A stretch of DNA of 64,000 bases, from positions 36,368,556-36,432,555 of the forward strand of contig CM059197.1 of assembly GCA_030323885.1 (NCBI GenBank), given 5' to 3'. Positions 44,118 to 55,168 of this stretch are shown piece after piece. Every line of letters begins with the position of its first letter. Position 1 is the stretch's first letter. Made by a program: the position numbers and the translations under genes. Source of the DNA: Branchipolynoe longqiensis (lineage: Eukaryota; Annelida; Polychaeta; Phyllodocida; Polynoidae). The notes beneath the pieces were generated by a model. The model was not told the origin of the DNA. It saw only the letters and a program-made list of their open reading frames with translations, and made no database searches.

Positions 44118-44894
44118 TATAGACCACTTTCAATGTTTACAAACATCATGTATGCGCGCACAGCTTGGCTGCAGAATGAAGGCACACTGCCATTGAGTTT
44201 GCTGATACGTGCAGTGCAAAACATTAGTTTTATTCAAAATTAATAGAAATCCAGAACCCAAACCTTATAAATGTAATATAATATGTTTGTTATGAATGGT
44301 ATATGTTTGTGTGCAAAGCAGTTTGTTTCTAGTTGGTGTGGTTCTAGAGATATTTCAATTTTTCTGTAAGAAGATTGCTCACAGCCATTGAAAATGCACT
44401 GAGTTTGCTGATACGCGCAGTGCAAAACTTCTGTTTTATTCAAAATTAATGGAAATGCAGAAGCCTAACCTGATGAATGTAATATAATCTGGTTGTTAAA
44501 CATGTTATCTGTTTCGTGTTCCAAGCGGTTTGTGTCTAGTTGGTGTGGCTTTAGAGATATTTCACTTTTTCTGTAGGAAGATTGTTTACAGCCTTTGACA
44601 ATGCATTGAGTTAGAGATACTTGCAGTGCAAAATGTCAATTTTATTCAAAATTAATAGAAATGCAGAATCCTAACCTTATAAATTTAATATGATCTGTTC
44701 ATTGAATATGTTTTCTATGTGTGTTCCAAGCAGTTTGTGTCTAGGTGGTGTGGTTTAAGAGATATTTCACTTTTTCTGTATGAAGATTGCTCATAGCCAT
44801 TGAGTTTGCAGTGTGTCCATGTGCCGTTCTGCAGCCAAGCAGCATGCGCACTGACCTAAATACCTATGTTGACGTCATATGAAATAGGTCTATA
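44118..44894. mobile_element. TIR element enclosing a 205-bp tandem array
   Basis: TATAGACC...TTTCA ends with further inverted similarity inward (CTTGGCTGCAGAATG versus GTTCTGCAGCCAAGC). Between them are about three units of roughly 205 bp, each with CTGATACGTGCAGTGCAAAA, ATTCAAAATTAAT and a GAGATATTTCA-TTTTTCTGTA end. No protein frame. The design of ends plus a central tandem array recalls tandem-core mobile elements of bivalves, but the superfamily is unknown. Confidence 0.7.
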
Positions 44895-45400
44895 CCACAC
44901 GCAATTTTTGCAAATGATGTCACACACATTGATTTGGCACCGTGTACGTAATTGAATGTCCTACCTTGTGCGATGTACTGTGCTGCTAAGCACTCCCCGA
45001 ATCTCTACAGAGTGTGTTTCCTGTGCGCTGTTTGAAAGCAAGAAGCTTATGATCCTATGACCCTATGACCCTATGACCCTATGACCTTGTTACCTAATAC
45101 TAACGTGTTTTTACAGTTTTTGAATTTCCAGACATGCTTTCAGTGTATTTGTAATAAAAATGTAAATACATACAATCCCCCATAGCTCAGTTTAAGGCTT
45201 TTTCATTTCCTTAACACGCGTTCAGTTCATTCAGGGGAGGGCTAAGGGGGTGGGGGGGATGCAGTAGATTAGTGGGTTACCATGGCAACTGGGTGACCCA
45301 TCAGGCGGTTATAATGAGTTTAACATATGGGGTAAGTAAGCATGTTTTTACTTCTATAACATCACATATAGTTAATATGAATAAGTAATGCTTAGGACTG
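44895..45400. other. Unassigned DNA with a GACCCTAT octamer array
   Basis: Five near-perfect GACCCTAT-type units at 45052-45087. A G-rich stretch near 45240-45260. No gene. Confidence 0.5.
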
Positions 45401-45560
45401 ACCCCCCGATATAACTACAGCAAGTATTTTATTATTGCGCGTGTATTTTTTTACTGCACTTGCGGTGTTCGATTTGAAATTCTAGCAACTCAGCTCACCC
45501 AAATCGCGGTTGTCATAATCGAATACGGCCGTTGTTTCCGTGGAGTAAACTATTAATATT
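45400..45560. repeat. Dispersed repeat shared with 38738-39180
   Basis: CCGATATAACTACAGCAAG, GATTTGAAATTCTAGCAACT and CATAATCGAATACGG correspond to the segments near 39 kb. Confidence 0.4.
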
Positions 45561-45659
45561 GTATTTGTGCATCCATGTTTATGCCAAATTGTTCTATATT
45601 TCTTTTAATTTTGAATAAAATCGTTAAGGCATTAAGCGAATCGCTGTCATCCACCCTGT

Positions 45660-45830
45660 TTGGTGCGTAGCTAAGCTCGACGAGCGATTTCCGTTTCCGT
45701 TTGCTGGATTTTGATTATTATGTTATTCAACACGAGTTTACAAATGGCGGCGCCCATTCAGGGCTATTTCCGTTTCCGTTTGCATGATTTTGGTGAATTC
45801 ATTTCCCACCTCTATGAATACAGGTATTGT
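45660..45830 (+). promoter_or_regulatory. Candidate promoter patch: two IRF-like sites flanking ATGGCGGCGCC
   Basis: ATTTCCGTTTCCGTTTGC occurs twice (about 45687-45704 and 45766-45783). On the minus strand each contains GAAACGGAAA, matching the IRF/ISRE core GAAANNGAAA. Between them, AAATGGCGGCGCCC (45742-45755) resembles a YY1/initiator site. No transcript is identified, so function is inference. Confidence 0.3.
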
Positions 45831-45891
45831 TTATGCATATATGTACAGGTGTTAGTCCTTAGCCTCCCCGTGGGTGGGTCGGTATTATGAA

Positions 45892-46217
45892 CAAGTTTGT
45901 TTTATTTAGGGAGGCCTGTAGAGTACATTGATTTTCATATCATCAGCTATTGGACATCAAGCGTCTGGTCATTCTGACATTTCTTTGGAGGAAACCCGCT
46001 GCTGCTACATATGCTACTTTTTCTGACAAACAGCAAGGGGTCTTTTATATGCACTTTCCCACAGACAAGACAGCACATGCCACATCCTTTGATCAACCAG
46101 TTGTGGACCAATGCTTGGAATGGAAAATAGCCCAAACTGGGTCCGCTGAGCAGGATTGAGCCGATGACCCATACCTTCACAGGTGGACACTCTAGCACCT
46201 GAGCTACGTCCCGCTCC
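45892..46217 (-). mobile_element. Meta-type molluscan SINE
   Basis: On the minus strand: a tRNA-like head (GCGGGACGTAGCTCAGGTGC with a B-box-like sequence), then the conserved core including CAACTGGTTGATCAAAGGAT, CTGTGGGAAAGTGCATATAA and AAGACCCCTTGCTG, and a tail with CATCCAATAGCTGATGATA ending in TAAATAAAACAAA. The core matches SINEs common in molluscs (memory). Confidence 0.85.
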
Positions 46218-46299
46218 TATAACTATTACAAGTTCCGCTGGTCTCTAAGGAAGTACTGAAGCGGAGACTTGCCACACTGGGTCACAGCTACAGCTAACA

Positions 46300-46455
46300 T
46301 ACCGGAAGTTGGGTTCGATGCCACTCCCAGGCCTGTCCTTCACTATAGGCATGGTTGGGGATGATGGAAATGGGAAATATTGCACCTAGAGCACATTTTG
46401 AAACCACACTTCTTGCCATTCTAAGCTAGCGGTACATTATCTAGGCGCCCTGATT
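46300..46455 (-). mobile_element. SINE-B fragment
   Basis: GATGGAAATGGGAAATATTG, CACTTCTTGCCATTCTAAG and CATTATCTAGGCGCCCTGAT are reverse-strand SINE-B head and body pieces. Confidence 0.65.
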
Positions 46456-48009
46456 TTAGCTGTTAAAGCTATTCACTCCATCTAACAGAATAAACAAACC
46501 ATTCTACTAACACTCCATCTCAAAATGTTATCTCCAACAACATGATAAGTTTTCAATTCACAACACAGTAGGCATACAAACCTATGAAGGGAAACTATGC
46601 ACCTAACCACTCCGTAATGTAAAGATCTAATCAATACATATATGTGTACTGCAGTGTACTGGCACAGAAAGCAAAAGACAGACCAGGAAAGGTCGTAGGC
46701 ACTAAACAAAGAAAAAAGGAAAATTACCCCTCCTAAGTATAAAGGAAATCATGAAAGCTATCACCACATGGTGCACTTCACCTAGGTATGTGTAATGGCA
46801 CAAATCAACACAGAAATGGACATGCCACGGTCATGCAATTGATCCACCCTGAAATACAAAATGGCTAGGCAAACAACACAGCCATCCCACCTGGCTGCAG
46901 TGCTAAAGGGTCCAAGTGTGTTCTAGCACACAAGTGCATTATCTAAGGACAGGGTTTAGGTGAAAGGATGCTGTACCAAATAACAAAATCTGAATGGAAC
47001 GGGATCCTCTCCCGCAAGCCTGCATGTAGATATACATGTAAACCAAGTAGATGTACATAATAGGCCAAGGTATCATACTCAAACTAGACAACAAAACTGG
47101 AAAATTATTTTAAAAAACTAACATAGGCTATTACTAACAACAAACATTGCAGAAGGCTGACCTGAGCAGACACAGGTAAGCACTCCTGGACAAAGGAACA
47201 GATCAAGACAGCACCACAGCTGTCCACCATTGAAAACGAGCACCCTGACAGGAGCTTATACGTTATGGGCAGAGTAAATACCTTGTCAATAAAACAAATA
47301 AAAATAAAAGAAATGTATCTAAGTGTGTATGAATACAACATATAACTACTATTGTTATATGTGAATTGTCAAACTATACCATATGTAAGTCTTGGAATGA
47401 TTAATATTGTTATTTCAGCTGATTTGAGCTAGCTGCTGATGACAATATCAGACTACATATGGTTGATTCTCATCAAACTGCAACATTTAGAGTTCTGAGG
47501 GGGTATTTTAGGAATTCCTTATATCATTTCAGCTCTAAGCTGACTCTACTCACTACTTATTGGTACATTAGTGACAGAATTTGGGCAAGTTAACTCTAAA
47601 GATTGACCATTCTGTGACTATTTAAAGAATAAGTTTCCTTGCTGACCATAACCATCCGGCTGCACATATTTCCATATACATAAAGCATAGATATACCTAG
47701 TTAATACCTGTTACCCCATGATTTCTTAATTTATATACATGTTCAACATATTTGTCAATGTAAATATGTCAGAAATATTTCCTACATTTACATTTTTATT
47801 TCATGGCGAAGGACTGAACTTATCTGTACCACCCACAACTATGCTGTTTTTCCTGCTTAACTATGTACTGGTTGCTCCAATTAATATGGAATAGGATCAT
47901 TTCCTTAGAAAAAATGTTCAATTATATGCCATAATCTTGATCTTTCCAGAAATATAAACTCCATTCTCCTAGCATAAAGCACTTTTTAGGGGTAATCATT
48001 TTATTATTG
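46456..48009. other. AT-rich unassigned DNA
   Basis: No gene, exon or repeat family recognised over about 1.5 kb. Confidence 0.45.
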
Positions 48010-49115
48010 CAGATGGAAGGTTATGGGCATTCACATGTCCTGTAATATATAGTAAATAGTTATAAGGACACTGAGTAAACACATTTAGTTTCAACATTCC
48101 TTATGCCTATAACAGACAGTGTCTATCTACATCAGATAGGTATATTCCAGAATGTACAATGGTGATAGTACAGATATTTTTATTATTTAAAAAGGGGAGA
48201 CGGACGGTTATGTAAATAACCTGTAAAGTATACAAAAAATACACATTCCTAGTTAAAAATAAATAAACACAGTGTTGGAATATGTTAAACTATGCTATAG
48301 GCACAAACAAATCACATAACTTTAATATATTGTTGCAACACTTTAGCTGTGGGGGCAAAAACCGGTGGGAGATGGACGGTTATGGTGAATTTTATTTCTA
48401 GTAATTCATAGTAAATAGTTATAAGGACACTGAGTAAACACATTTAGTTTTAACCTTCCTTATGCCCATAACACACAGTGTCTACATCAGATAGGTATAT
48501 TCCAGAATGTAGAATGGTCATAGTACAGATATTTGTATTATTTTAAAAGGGGAGACGGAGAGTTATGCAAATAACCTGTAATGTATACCAAAACTACACA
48601 TAGGTATATTCCAGAATGTACAATGGTCATAGTACGATTGGGAAAATATTACACATATGAAGTCAGTTCATTTCTAAGTTAAATAGATTGCCATATTAGG
48701 TCATATTAGGGTACAAACTAGCTGGGAGACGGACGGTTATGATTTTGGAGCGGGAGATGGATGGTTATGGGAAATATAAAAATGCTACCAGATCCAGATA
48801 AATAGGAATAGTTATCTAGACTTTAGCAAATATATAGGTTAACTCATGGTAGTTAGCCGTATGGAATATCCTTCACTAATCCTTACAATCCATGCCACAG
48901 CACATATGTGAGTGTAAGACGGATGGTCATGGTCATATCTGCACCACATTAGGTTTTAGATGCCTATATGGATGCTAATTAAAATATCTGATTGTTATCA
49001 CTCAATATGGAATGTGCCAACCATGTCATTGAAGTTATGTGTGTAGTTAGTTTTATTTATTGATAGGTTACACCGATATGGCCCTATAAACCATTGCAGA
49101 TGGACAGTTATGCTA
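48010..49115. repeat. Region with eight spaced GGACGGTTATG-like motifs and a 360-bp duplication
   Basis: GGGAGACGGACGGTTATG-type motifs occur near 48015, 48196, 48368, 48550, 48722, 48752, 48919 and 49098. Segment 48046-48245 recurs at about 48405-48600 (AGTTATAAGGACACTGAGTA, CAGATAGGTATATTCCAGAA), and part of it again at 48600-48635. Function unknown. Confidence 0.75.
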
Positions 49116-49617
49116 AAACTTCCCCAACACAAATATGCTGATTATTATCCAGGCAGTCGACTTGAAGTCTTAAATTTGAGGGTTAATAATGGCAGAGACT
49201 TAGTCAATGGTAAGAACATATGTTATGAATGCCCTACTTACAGGGTTATCTAAAAGGGAAACATTTATATCTACTTTTGGCCAAGAAATTGTCCAAAAAC
49301 TATGGAAATATGACCATATATGGGCCACAGTTTTATGAGATCACATTGTACAGATACAGAACTGATATCCCCAGAAAGCGCTAGGACAAACGAATGCATA
49401 CAAGCTCATTCCAGCGTTCTAACCACATTATTAACGAACCTGTGGTATTACAATACGTTTGTTGCAGCTTTATGAGAACTGACCATATACATATATTGTA
49501 AATGAATGTATTGTCACATGGCTGAAAGACCACTGCCACGGCGCTGACAAAAGACTTTATTCAATGAATAAACTATATTTACACACGCACAAAAATATAT
49601 ATATATCCCTAACCACA
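49116..49617. other. Unassigned DNA
   Basis: No gene or repeat recognised. Confidence 0.4.
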
Positions 49618-49716
49618 CCCACCTGTCTATGTGACTCCTTACCTGAGAGGTCAGTGCAGCTAATTACATTCATTCCCCTGGAATTTCAAGTCTTTTCAAT
49701 GGTTTACATTCAAATT
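49618..49716 (-). mobile_element. SINE-B leader fragment
   Basis: CACCTGTCTATGTGACTCCT, CTGAGAGGTCAGTGCAG and CAAGTCTTTTCAATGGTTTA match the SINE-B leader in reverse. It abuts the following M2 MITE. Confidence 0.65.
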
Positions 49717-49718
49717 GT

Positions 49719-50082
49719 TTAAAGTTGCATAGTCCGATGGTTTTGAATTTCTGTATTTTTTCTGAGATAAATATATGAGATCGATCACTAGTATCTACTT
49801 TACATTAGTTCAAAGTTACTTTTATTTTAAAATGGTAAACTTTTGAGATACTTTGAGTGCAGACATGGACTATTAGTTTTGACATGATTGCCAAAAGTCC
49901 GACACCATAGACTTCTGCAGTAACCAGGTAACAGGTTCTGTTAAATTGACTCAGTATTGCCTTCTACACAGAAACAAATGCGTAATAAGTGCATCAGTAT
50001 TTAAGTTAGATATATGGAATAAAATCTAAATAATTATTTTGGTTTTGAAAAGTTGATGCTTCATCGGACCATGCAGCTTTAA
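49719..50082. mobile_element. M2 MITE, complete
   Basis: TTAA-AGTTGCATAGTCCGATG and CATCGGACCATGCAGCT-TTAA, the best-matched ends of the family. 364 bp including both TTAA sites. No coding frame. Confidence 0.88.
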
Positions 50083-50139
50083 TGCTTACAATGACATACA
50101 TACAGGGAATTTACTTATATATACATTATTATACATGCA

Positions 50140-50362
50140 CAGGATAGGTTCAACAACCATACAGTGCGTCTCTTGCACAGGGTCCTGGTCATGGAAACCA
50201 GTGCCAGGGTGATTAAAATGGAAAATATTATGCCTAGATCAGGATTCGAACTCACACATCTTGCCATTCTGGGGCATTCCTAAGCTCCCTAATGCAATCA
50301 CCCTATCCACGCCTACCTGTCTATCGGGCTCCTTGTCTGAGGAGTCAGTATATACTCCTACC
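50140..50362 (-). mobile_element. SINE-B copy
   Basis: Reverse-strand tail GGTTCAACAACCATACAGTG and CAGGGTCCTGGTCATGGAAA, then the head with GATTCGAACTCACACATC and the leader CACGCCTACCTGTCTATCGG. Confidence 0.8.
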
Positions 50363-50419
50363 ACAATACATATTTTTATCCAAATTCAAAAATAAAAAGT
50401 GATATCTAAATGGCTAGGG

Positions 50420-50647
50420 ACCAGATCTCACTTCCTACCCTGGTGCTCGGCATTATTAGGATAGGGCAAGACTGGATAATATCAGTGTCATGATAATGTG
50501 ATTTGAGTGGGATATCAGGTGATGGTGCTGGTGGTCTGGTCTCTCAGTGGGGCAGCACTATAAAGTCGCCATGAGTGCGCTCTGTCACAAGTCGGTACCA
50601 GTCCTGATATGACCTGAGATGTTGCTAGGACGTAAAACAACAACAAA
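50420..50647 (+). mobile_element. SINE-A, 5'-truncated
   Basis: From CTCACTTCCTACCCTGGTGC through the body to GACGTAAAACAACAACAAAA. The head is absent. Confidence 0.85.
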
Positions 50648-51591
50648 AGCGAGTCCGATATCATTTTTTTATCGGACTGGATCTTGGGGGTGGGGGTGGG
50701 GGGTGGGGGAGGGGGGTAACACAGCGGAGCCTGTGCCCTAAGCACTATCTAGACATTTAATAGCGCATGTTAATGCAGCTAACATTAAATAGTATAAAGT
50801 GGATGAATAGTTACAACAAGTATTAACATCAGGCTTTGTTCGCCTTCAAACGTCTGGCCACCCAACTTTAACTAACGTGTACTTTTACATGAATATTCAT
50901 TATATTTTACCAAAATATATCAATTCTAGAAATAGTAACTGTGGCATTGCAATTAGCTTTAACGGCTAAGAAGGGTCATTTTGGGTCGAAATACGCTAAT
51001 AACCGCAGCTTGACTACAGAGGCCCTAAATAACTCACAGCAAGCGCGTTGTTTCAAGATATATACCCACCGGGAAGAATCATGATAATTCTGATTTAAGT
51101 AAAGTTGCGTTGGTCATGTACCTACCCCTTTAATAACGTTGGCATTCTTTCACTTTCCTGGCAAGATTTATCTCACAGAAGCATCAGATCCAATCACCAA
51201 CTCATCCATCTCACTTAGTAAGTTCACAAATTGGGGTAAATGGAGTTACAGGCCGGGCCTGGGGATGCTTAGACCGGTGCCTCGGGCATATAACCACATT
51301 ACCAATCTCTTTTAGGCAATGCCCGCAGGCCTCTGCGCTGATCCTTCCAACCCTTCGTAAGGCGACTATCTAATATTCACATCCTGTAGCCACAAGTCTA
51401 TGTACGCCACCTGCTGCTGCGTCTACTTATGCTGTTACTTATACTATACAGAGCAGCGCCCGCAACCCCAGCCTTCTGTTCCTCATTCATACTGGATTGA
51501 CACTTCTGTATTTTGTTTTGCAAGGTCACATGTATGTTTACGCTAACCAGGTAACTTATACTTATAATAATATAATAATGGCCATTTAATT
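50648..51591. other. Unassigned DNA
   Basis: A short G-rich stretch at 50688-50718. The block at 51240-51520 is GC-richer, but no exon or repeat is recognised. Confidence 0.4.
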
Positions 51592-52443
51592 GTTGTTTGT
51601 TTGTTGGGGTTCTATGTCCTAGCAAAACATCTAAGTTCATATTAGGACAGGTACCGACCTGTTGTAAAATTTTCCGATATTTGAGATATGGGCTATGGAG
51701 AACTACTCTATAATAAATTGCAAATAGTCTATATTATGGTAGATGGTTTGTAAAACCAAAGGCATATGAGGTATATGTGGAGTTGGTGATCCATTACTAA
51801 TTAAAGATAGAAATTGTATATCAATATAGATAGTGAGAGACGATCACTTCTTGACCTGAGAGAGGGTCACTTCTTGACTTGTGAGAGAGTCTTTGGAACT
51901 CTCCTCACATACCCCCTCCCCTCCAAGTGTTATTTATAGATCACTGCACACCAGGCACAACAGGGCACTGTAGCCAGATCTAACCATGCCTTGGTTACAA
52001 GGATATTGAACCCTCATCGGTGGATAGAGGAATGCCTGTTGAAACTATATATACAATAAATGAGGGAGTCTCACTCTCCTACCTTTCACTCTTTATCTAC
52101 TTTCCTTCCTTGCCTGTAGTGATTTCTTATTAGCCTATCTACACCACTCAAACCGCCAGCCGTCGGCTTTACACTGTGACAGTGTGTACTCATGGTAACT
52201 GTATAGTGCTGCACCATTGCGAGCCCAGCCCACTGGCACCATGACCATATTTCCCAATCATTCATATTATCCTATTACTGAGCAAACCAGTCCTTGATCT
52301 ATCATAGTAATGCTGAGCGCCAGTCTAGGAAGTGCTAAGTATAAATTTTGCAAGGCATTGTTTTGACTCCGCCTAGATTCAAACTCCCGACCGTCTGCAT
52401 CCGAAGCCTGTACTTGTATCAATTCGGCCACCACATCCGGTCT
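51592..52443 (-). mobile_element. SINE-A split by an LTR
   Basis: Tail part at 51592-51662 and body/head part at 52174-52443 on the minus strand are interrupted within the CACTGTCACAAGTCGGTACC block. Confidence 0.85.
51663..52173 (+). mobile_element. Solo LTR
   Basis: Begins TGTAAAATTTTCC and ends GGCTTTACA: TG...CA ends and an inverted TGTAAA/TTTACA. It is flanked by CTGT on both sides (51659-51662, 52174-52177), a 4-bp duplication. A TATATATA box and AATAAA lie near 52043-52058. No internal retroviral genes are present, so this is most likely a solo LTR left by recombination. Strand is inferred from TATA and AATAAA order. Confidence 0.8.
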
Positions 52444-52546
52444 GCACATTTAATAGAACGCCCTCACTGGTAGGAGGCATTCTAAGCCATTACAAATTAA
52501 AACCACAGTATGACTTATTAACCATATGGTTCAACCAGTTGATTAG

Positions 52547-52872
52547 ACCAAATGGGATGGCCGAATGAGTTAGAGCGTCCGTCTCCCATGTTGGTAGATC
52601 GTGGGTTCCAACCCTGTTCGAGACAAACCCATGACTTAAAGATTGATACTTGTCGCTTCCTATCCTGGCGCTCGGCATTATTAGGATAGGGCAAGGACTG
52701 GTTGGCTCAGTGTCAGGATAATGTGACTGAGTGGGATATGAGGTCATGGTGCTGGCGGCCTGGTCTTCCAGTGGGGCAGCACTATACATTTGCCATGAGT
52801 GTGCACTGTTACAAGTCAGTTCCCATCCTGATATGACCTTAGATGTTGCTAGGACGTAAAACAACAAACATC
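52547..52872 (+). mobile_element. SINE-A, full length
   Basis: Head GGGATGGCCGAATGAGTTAG to ACGTAAAACAACAAAC. CAACCAGTTGA before and CAACCAAAGTTGA after it are a likely imperfect duplication. Confidence 0.92.
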
Positions 52873-53354
52873 AACCAAAGTTGAATGGTGGAGACATTTC
52901 ATTTACCGGAAACCATACCCTGAACACGTGGGTCTTAAGAACAGATTAACAATTTTCGAGAGCCGTTGCTTTTCTTACCCTCCTCTGGGAATCTATTTCA
53001 CAAAGTGGTGTGGCGACACAGAAGGCCAAATCACCATCTGATTTTAATCTAGCCGCCATGACATGGAACAATATCTGACTGGATGATCTGACAGTTCAGA
53101 ATGACTGTTTGAAGGACAGGAGATCACAGAGGATATTCTGGGGCTTTACCATTGATAGCTTTATAGGTGGTTATAAAACTGCCTTGTCGGATGAAAGCCA
53201 AAAATCTCCTTACCTAGAGTTGATCCCCCATATCCATCTTCAATACTGCGGCATTTATTAAGGATTCAAAACGTGGGACAACCGACTCATAAGGACATTC
53301 ATTAATTAGCACAGTGGCATCCAAACCGGTTCGTAGGAGTAGCATGATATCGTT
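52873..53354. other. Unassigned DNA
   Basis: GATCCCCCATATCCATCTTC (53222) resembles the interior of the M2 piece at 54.6 kb. Otherwise nothing recognised. Confidence 0.35.
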
Positions 53355-53362
53355 GGTGAGGG

Positions 53363-53750
53363 CAAAGACCCTATAATACTAAGACGGCTCACTCCCTATC
53401 TCTCCCATGGTAATGTAAATTTTGCAGTGCCACCTTGTGGTGGGTTTGATCAGCCCGGCTGCTGGTTGGTGTTTCACATGTAAACACATACAATTATATT
53501 ATACATGAGATAGGTAAGTATGAATACACATCAATATGAAATTGCTATGATCAAATACACATCAGCATCAGCATCATCATCATCATCATCATCACCATCA
53601 TCACACATCCTTCACATTCATATATACATTTATACATATAATATAGCATCTGTTTAAGCAAGAGAACAGCCAGTGCACCAAGTCGTGGGTTTGATCATTT
53701 TGATTACACAGTACAGGCTGAGTGAGCCGTCTTAGTATTATAGGGTCTTT
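53363..53750. mobile_element. hAT-like MITE with perfect 31-bp TIRs
   Basis: The 31 bases at 53363-53393 (CAAAGACCCTATAATACTAA...) are exactly inverted at 53721-53751. GGTGAGGG precedes (53355-53362) and follows (53751-53758) the element, a 7-8 bp duplication. About 327 bp of spacer includes a CAT microsatellite (53562-53604). CAAAG ends with an 8-bp duplication suggest hAT (inference). Confidence 0.88.
53562..53604. repeat. (CAT)n microsatellite
   Basis: CATCAGCATCATCATCATC repeats inside the hAT-like MITE. Confidence 0.9.
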
Positions 53751-53771
53751 GGTGAGGGTTACAAATCGCTC

Positions 53772-54100
53772 ACCGGGCACGGCGACCGAATCGGTAGAGT
53801 GCGGGCCTCGCATGCGGAATGTCGGGAGTTTGGTTCCCAGTCGAGTCAAGCCAATGACGTTAAAATTGATATGTGTCGCTTCCTAGCCTGGCACTCGGCA
53901 TTAATAGGATAAGGCAAGGACTGGTTAGCTCAGTGTCAGGATAATGTGGCTGAGTCATGGGATCATGGTGCTGGTGGCCTGATTCCCCAGTGGGGCAGCA
54001 CTATAAAGTCGCCATGATTGCACACTCTCACAAGTCGGTACCCATCCTGATATGACCTTAGATGTTGCTAGGGTGTAAAACAACAACCAACGACAACAAT
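53772..54100 (+). mobile_element. SINE-A, full length, alternative head
   Basis: Head GCACGGCGACCGAATCGGTA with GCGGGCCTCGCATGCGG, body complete, tail AACAACAACCAACGAC. TCGCTCA flanks both sides. Confidence 0.92.
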
Positions 54101-54184
54101 CCAAGTCGCTCAACCCTACCAGGTATGAATGTCCTTGGCTGGGGTGGGTGGGGTGGGGAAAATAAGGCTGGACGTATCACAACG

Positions 54185-54310
54185 TGTTGGTTCGGGTGAT
54201 GGTGTAGTGGTTCAGACCGTGAATCTGCGGGTTCGATCCGGCCGGCGAGGAGTACTAGCCTACACACCACGGGCAGTGTTCAGGTGCTGGGGACTGAATG
54301 AGGTTGGTGG
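54185..54310 (+). mobile_element. tRNA-like sequence, unclassified SINE head
   Basis: GATGGTGTAGTGGTTCAGAC (A-box-like) and GCGGGTTCGATCCGG (perfect B box, about 54227-54241) are spaced as in a tRNA, but the acceptor arms do not pair. Probably the head of another SINE family rather than a tRNA gene. Confidence 0.45.
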
Positions 54311-54325
54311 TTCGAATCCAAAACC

Positions 54326-54592
54326 GACCAGACGGGATGAGTCGAGTCAAGCCAATGACTTAAAAATGTATACTTGTTTGATTCCTAGCCTGGTGCTCGG
54401 CATTAATAGGATAGGGCAAGAACTGGTTGGCTCAGTGTCAGGAAAATGTTATTGAGTGGTGCTGGTGGCCTGGTCTTCCAGTGGGGCAGCACTATAAAGT
54501 CACCATGAGTGCGCACTGTCACAAGTCGGTACCCATCCTGATATGACCTTAGATGTTGATAGGAAGTAAAACAACAACAAACAAACAAACAA
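54326..54592 (+). mobile_element. SINE-A with deleted tRNA head
   Basis: GACGGGATGAG is followed directly by TCGAGTCAAGCC, so about 55-60 bp with the A and B boxes are missing. The copy is nevertheless bounded by an exact 14-bp duplication TCGAATCCAAAACC (54312-54325, 54593-54606). Confidence 0.92.
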
Positions 54593-54606
54593 TCGAATCC
54601 AAAACC

Positions 54607-54772
54607 AAAATACTTACCTCGATTTGATCCTCCATATCCAATTTCGATACTGCAGTATTTTTAAAGAATATATTCCTAAGTGTCAGGTAGATTTTAGCAA
54701 TCAAGGTAATATTTTTATCCAAAAGAAAGAAAAATAACAGCTACTCAAAACCATCGAACTATGCAACTTTAA
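54607..54772. mobile_element. M2 MITE, right part
   Basis: Ends CATCGAACTATGCAACT-TTAA at 54772. The left end is replaced by SINE-A target DNA. Confidence 0.65.
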
Positions 54773-54948
54773 GAAAATCTTGAATTCCATAGACTGCTTT
54801 GCTGGGAACCAAATGCAATTCCTCCTCCTTTCTCCAAATAGTGATTTGTTAGACTATTATGTGAGGTATAAAGTAATTATGCAAATATTAGTATGTATGT
54901 AATGCTCCTGTCTTTTATTGTGCTCATTCCGATATTGCTCCTTTTGAT

Positions 54949-55168
54949 ATGAAGAGAGTTCAGGCGCAAAATGTGCCTTAAATCAAAAATTTTAACCTGA
55001 AAATAAATTTAATTCTCACTAATTCCACTTTTCATATAATCACATGCTTATGGAGCAATGAACAAAAAAGAAGGAATATACAAATATTAATTTTTGATGG
55101 TTTGATTCCAATGTTTATCTCCATTTTTGGATTGGTGTTTGCATGGTTTTGCGCCTCAACTCTTCATA
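54949..55168. mobile_element. MITE family M3, copy 2
   Basis: ATGAAGAGAGTTCAGGCGCA at the left and TTTTGCGCCTCAACTCTTCAT at the right are inverted repeats. The interior ATTCTCACTAATTCCACTTT is shared with 21926-22171. TGCTCCTTTT and TGTTCCTTTC flank it, a possible decayed 9-10 bp duplication. Confidence 0.75.

Noticed and set aside
45052..45087. Interstitial telomere (CCCTAT)
   Set aside because: The unit is the octamer GACCCTAT, only five copies, not CCCTAA hexamers.
54185..54310. Functional tRNA gene
   Set aside because: The B box is perfect but the acceptor stem does not pair and no Pol III T-run terminator follows at the right place.
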